A stretch of DNA of 64,000 nt from CAHJXF01 sp038225855. Lineage in GTDB: Bacteria; Pseudomonadota; Gammaproteobacteria; Burkholderiales; Burkholderiaceae_D. The notes below the pieces were generated by a model, which worked only from the letters and a program-made list of their open reading frames with translations, made no database searches and was not told the DNA's origin. The translations under genes were made by a program, and so were the position numbers. This document shows, one piece after another, positions 62,201 to 64,000 of this stretch (positions are counted from its first letter, which is position 1; each line of letters starts with the position of its first letter). The DNA is taken from contig JBBRQU010000009.1 in NCBI GenBank assembly GCA_038225855.1, positions 39,019 through 103,018 of the forward strand, read 5' to 3'.

Positions 62201-62211
62201 CAGCGCGCCAT
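62200..62211 (-). other. three-codon micro-ORF linking pheS to pheT
   Basis: ATG GCG CGC TGA. Its ATG overlaps the pheS stop (TGATG) and its TGA overlaps the pheT ATG (TGATG), so the ten-base gap is one closed stop-start chain. No Shine-Dalgarno for pheT is visible. Confidence 0.5.
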
Positions 62212-63314
62212 CAATTGAATTGTTCGAGAAAGCGCAAGTCGCCTTCATAGAACAGGCGCAGGTCGTCGATGCCATAACGCAGCATCGTCAGGCGTTCGAT
62301 ACCTGAACCGAATGCGAAGCCGATGTGCGTTTCGGGATCGAGCCCGAAGTTGGACACCACCGTCGGATGCACCTGGCCCGAGCCCGAGATTTCGAGCCAG
62401 CGGCCTTCGAGCGGACCCGACTCGAAGCGCATGTCGATCTCGGCTGACGGCTCCGTGAAGGGAAAGTACGACGGCCGAAAACGGATCGACAGCGCGTCGG
62501 TCTCGAAGAAGGCCGTGAGGAACGCCGTATACACGCCCTTCAAGTCGGCAAACGAAATGTTCTCGCCCAGCCACAGGCCTTCGACCTGATGGAACATCGG
62601 CGAATGCGTCGCGTCGTTGTCGATGCGATAGGTGCGGCCCGGCGCGATCACCTTGATCGAGTCGGCGACCGGCGCGGAGACGTCCACCTTGTTCGCGTGC
62701 GCGCGCAAGCGTTGGGCGTGCATGCGCGCATAGCGCAGCTGCATCGGGCTGGTATGCGGCCGCAGGTTGAGCGGCCTGCCTTCGCTATCATTGATATCAA
62801 CGTAGAAGGTGTCCTGCATCGAACGCGCCGGATGATTCTCGGGATTGTTGAGCGCGGTAAAGCTCATCCAGTCGGTCTCGATCTCGGGACCGTCGGCAAC
62901 GTCGAAGCCGATCGAGCGAAAGATCTCCTCGATGCGACGCCAGGTGCGCATCATCGGGTGGATCCCGCCGATGTTCGCTCCGCGGCCGGGCAAAGTTACA
63001 TCGATCGCTTCGGCGGACAAGCGCGCTTCGAGCTGCGCGGCCACGAGCGCCTGACGTCGCGACGTCAAGTGCGCCTCGATGCTTTCCTTGGCGGCGTTGA
63101 TGCGCGCGCCCGCGCTTTTCTTCGCCTGCGGGTCGAGCTTGCCCAGGCCCTTGAGCAACTCGGTCACGGCGCCCGTCTTGCCGAGAAAGCGCGCCTTCTC
63201 GTTTTCGAGTGTCGTGCCATCGACCGCGGCCGCGAAACGCGCGCGCGCATCGGCGACGAGCGACTCGAGGTCGGCGCTCACCGGCATGGAAGGGGGCTCG
63301 ATCGGATCGGCCAT
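62211..63314 (-). CDS. pheS: phenylalanyl-tRNA synthetase alpha subunit
   Basis: Catalytic subunit, 367 residues. N-terminal coiled coil (about 10-100) that binds tRNA, then the class II core: HPMMRTWRRIEEIFRSIGFDVADGPEIETDW, NLRPHTSPMQLRYAR (motif 2 region), PSYFPFTEPSAEIDMR and FAFGSGIERLTMLRYGI (motif 3). It precedes pheT and follows rplT. Confidence 0.98.
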   Translation of the reverse strand: MADPIEPPSMPVSADLESLVADARARFAAAVDGTTLENEKARFLGKTGAVTELLKGLGKLDPQAKKSAGARINAAKESIEAHLTSRRQALVAAQLEARLSAEAIDVTLPGRGANIGGIHPMMRTWRRIEEIFRSIGFDVADGPEIETDWMSFTALNNPENHPARSMQDTFYVDINDSEGRPLNLRPHTSPMQLRYARMHAQRLRAHANKVDVSAPVADSIKVIAPGRTYRIDNDATHSPMFHQVEGLWLGENISFADLKGVYTAFLTAFFETDALSIRFRPSYFPFTEPSAEIDMRFESGPLEGRWLEISGSGQVHPTVVSNFGLDPETHIGFAFGSGIERLTMLRYGIDDLRLFYEGDLRFLEQFN

Positions 63315-63358
63315 GCGAACAGGAATTCGTGAAGGGAAATTGCTCGGTGTCGAATGAA

Positions 63359-63390
63359 GAACGGGGCCATGTCGTCGGCCCCGTTTTTCG
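63359..63390. other. hairpin between rplT and pheS
   Basis: AACGGGGCC (63360-63368) pairs with GGCCCCGTT (63377-63385). The clean T-run (TTTTTC) follows on the plus strand; in the transcribed minus direction it is followed only by CTTC. It may be a weak attenuator ahead of pheST, but no Phe-rich leader peptide is seen. Confidence 0.45.
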
Positions 63391-63426
63391 TCACACCGCT
63401 TGCGCGGGCAAAATCGTGCAACTCGT

Positions 63427-63810
63427 TCAGCTCGCTGCTGCGCTCTGCTCGCCCGTGCCCACGACCGCCTTGACCTGATTGACGATCGCCAGGAACGCCG
63501 GCTTGTCGAGCACCGCCATGTCGGCGAGCACCTTGCGGTCGAGTTCGATCGAGGCTTTTTTCAAACCGGCGATGAACACGCTGTAGGTCATGTCGTGCTC
63601 ACGGCACGCCGCGTTGATGCGCGTGATCCACAACGCACGAAAGACGCGCTTCTTGTTGCGACGATCGCGATAGGCATATTGCCCGGCGCGCATGACCGCC
63701 TCCTTGGCGATACGGAAAACGGTGCTGCGACGACCGCGAAAACCCTTGGCGGCATCGATGACCTTCTTGTGGCGCGCGTGCGCCGTGACTCCACGTTTGA
63801 CGCGAGGCAT
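63427..63810 (-). CDS. rplT: 50S ribosomal protein L20
   Basis: 127 residues, slightly longer than E. coli L20 (118) because of a C-terminal VGTGEQSAAAS-type tail. MPRVKRGVTAHARHKKVIDAAKGFRGRRSTVFRIAKEAV is the L20 signature; first-assembly 23S rRNA binder. The ATG has an AAGGAG box. In the conserved order rpmI-rplT-pheS-pheT-ihfA. Confidence 0.98.
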   Translation of the reverse strand: MPRVKRGVTAHARHKKVIDAAKGFRGRRSTVFRIAKEAVMRAGQYAYRDRRNKKRVFRALWITRINAACREHDMTYSVFIAGLKKASIELDRKVLADMAVLDKPAFLAIVNQVKAVVGTGEQSAAAS

Positions 63811-63876
63811 GTCGTTTCTCCTTGGGTCGGTGGGTCAGGCGTACGGCATCATGGCGCGGACACTGTTCATGTTGGA

Positions 63877-64000
63877 TTAATGAACGGCCGTCGAGCCGCG
63901 AAGCTGGCGCTTGGTCTTGGTGGATTTCTTGGTGAGGATGTGGCGCTTGAAGGATTGACCGCGCTTGACGGTTCCGCCTGCCCGCACCACGAAACGCTTC
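63877..64000 (-). CDS. rpmI: 50S ribosomal protein L35 (partial)
   Basis: The last 40 residues of L35 (KRFVVRAGGTVKRGQ, KRHILTKKSTKTKRQLRGSTAVH) end in TAA at 63877. The first dozen residues lie beyond the right edge. In this family rpmI is the middle of infC-rpmI-rplT, so infC is expected just outside the window. The 66-base gap to rplT holds an 11-residue frame with no obvious role. Confidence 0.96.
   Translation of the reverse strand, partial: KRFVVRAGGTVKRGQSFKRHILTKKSTKTKRQLRGSTAVH

Noticed and set aside
63811..63876. 11-residue frame between rpmI and rplT as another relay
   Set aside because: It overlaps neither the rpmI stop nor the rplT start, and rplT has a strong Shine-Dalgarno.

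Overview
The window is a GC-rich betaproteobacterial chromosome segment (Burkholderiales/Nitrosomonadales type by gene order and protein sequence; the exact genus is not visible). It is almost entirely housekeeping DNA: tightly packed, mostly minus-strand operons with short spacers. No prophage, transposase, CRISPR array or integrase gene is visible.

Layout. 1-4.7 kb: a minus-strand SDR / thioesterase / scoA / scoB operon for short-chain CoA metabolism, divergent from ETF-ubiquinone oxidoreductase and an uncharacterised membrane protein. 4.7-21.5 kb: a Nudix hydrolase and the complete complex I operon nuoA-N. This operon carries two non-Nuo genes (DUF4019 and Uma2) between nuoD and nuoE and three palindromic repeat elements. 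21.5-27 kb: tRNA-Leu(GAG), secG, tpiA, a quinone oxidoreductase, a broken VOC gene, pnp and rpsO. 27-34.3 kb: an M28 peptidase, an exported methyltransferase, rlmB, rnr, tRNA-Leu(CAG) followed by a decayed copy of its own 3' end, and a PEP-CTERM protein with a sigma-54 promoter. 34.3-51.3 kb: the classic betaproteobacterial run (transcribed leftwards) ndk, rlmN, pilW, rodZ, ispG, hisS, yfgM, bamB, der, hfq, hflX, hflK, hflC, DUF2065, hisZ, purA and a phosphoribosyltransferase. 51.5-58.5 kb: a Bax-inhibitor-1 protein, rlmD, a 3'-5' exonuclease, rpoS, nlpD, pcm and surE. 58.5-64 kb: tRNA-Pro(GGG), a MerR regulator, ihfA, pheT, pheS, rplT and the end of rpmI.

The most unusual feature is how operon genes are joined. 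Thirteen neighbouring pairs share a direct stop/start overlap (ATGA, GTGA, TTGA or TGATG). Several spacers that look non-coding are unbroken chains of micro-ORFs in which each stop codon overlaps the next start codon: ispG to hisS through three micro-ORFs, bamB to der through two, pheS to pheT through one and nuoK to nuoL through one. I read these as possible termination-reinitiation relays that hand ribosomes across a spacer. The chains are visible in the sequence; the function is inference.

Start codons were chosen from homology, Shine-Dalgarno sequences and these overlaps. Several (rnr, der, hflK, ispG, nlpD, pcm) remain uncertain.
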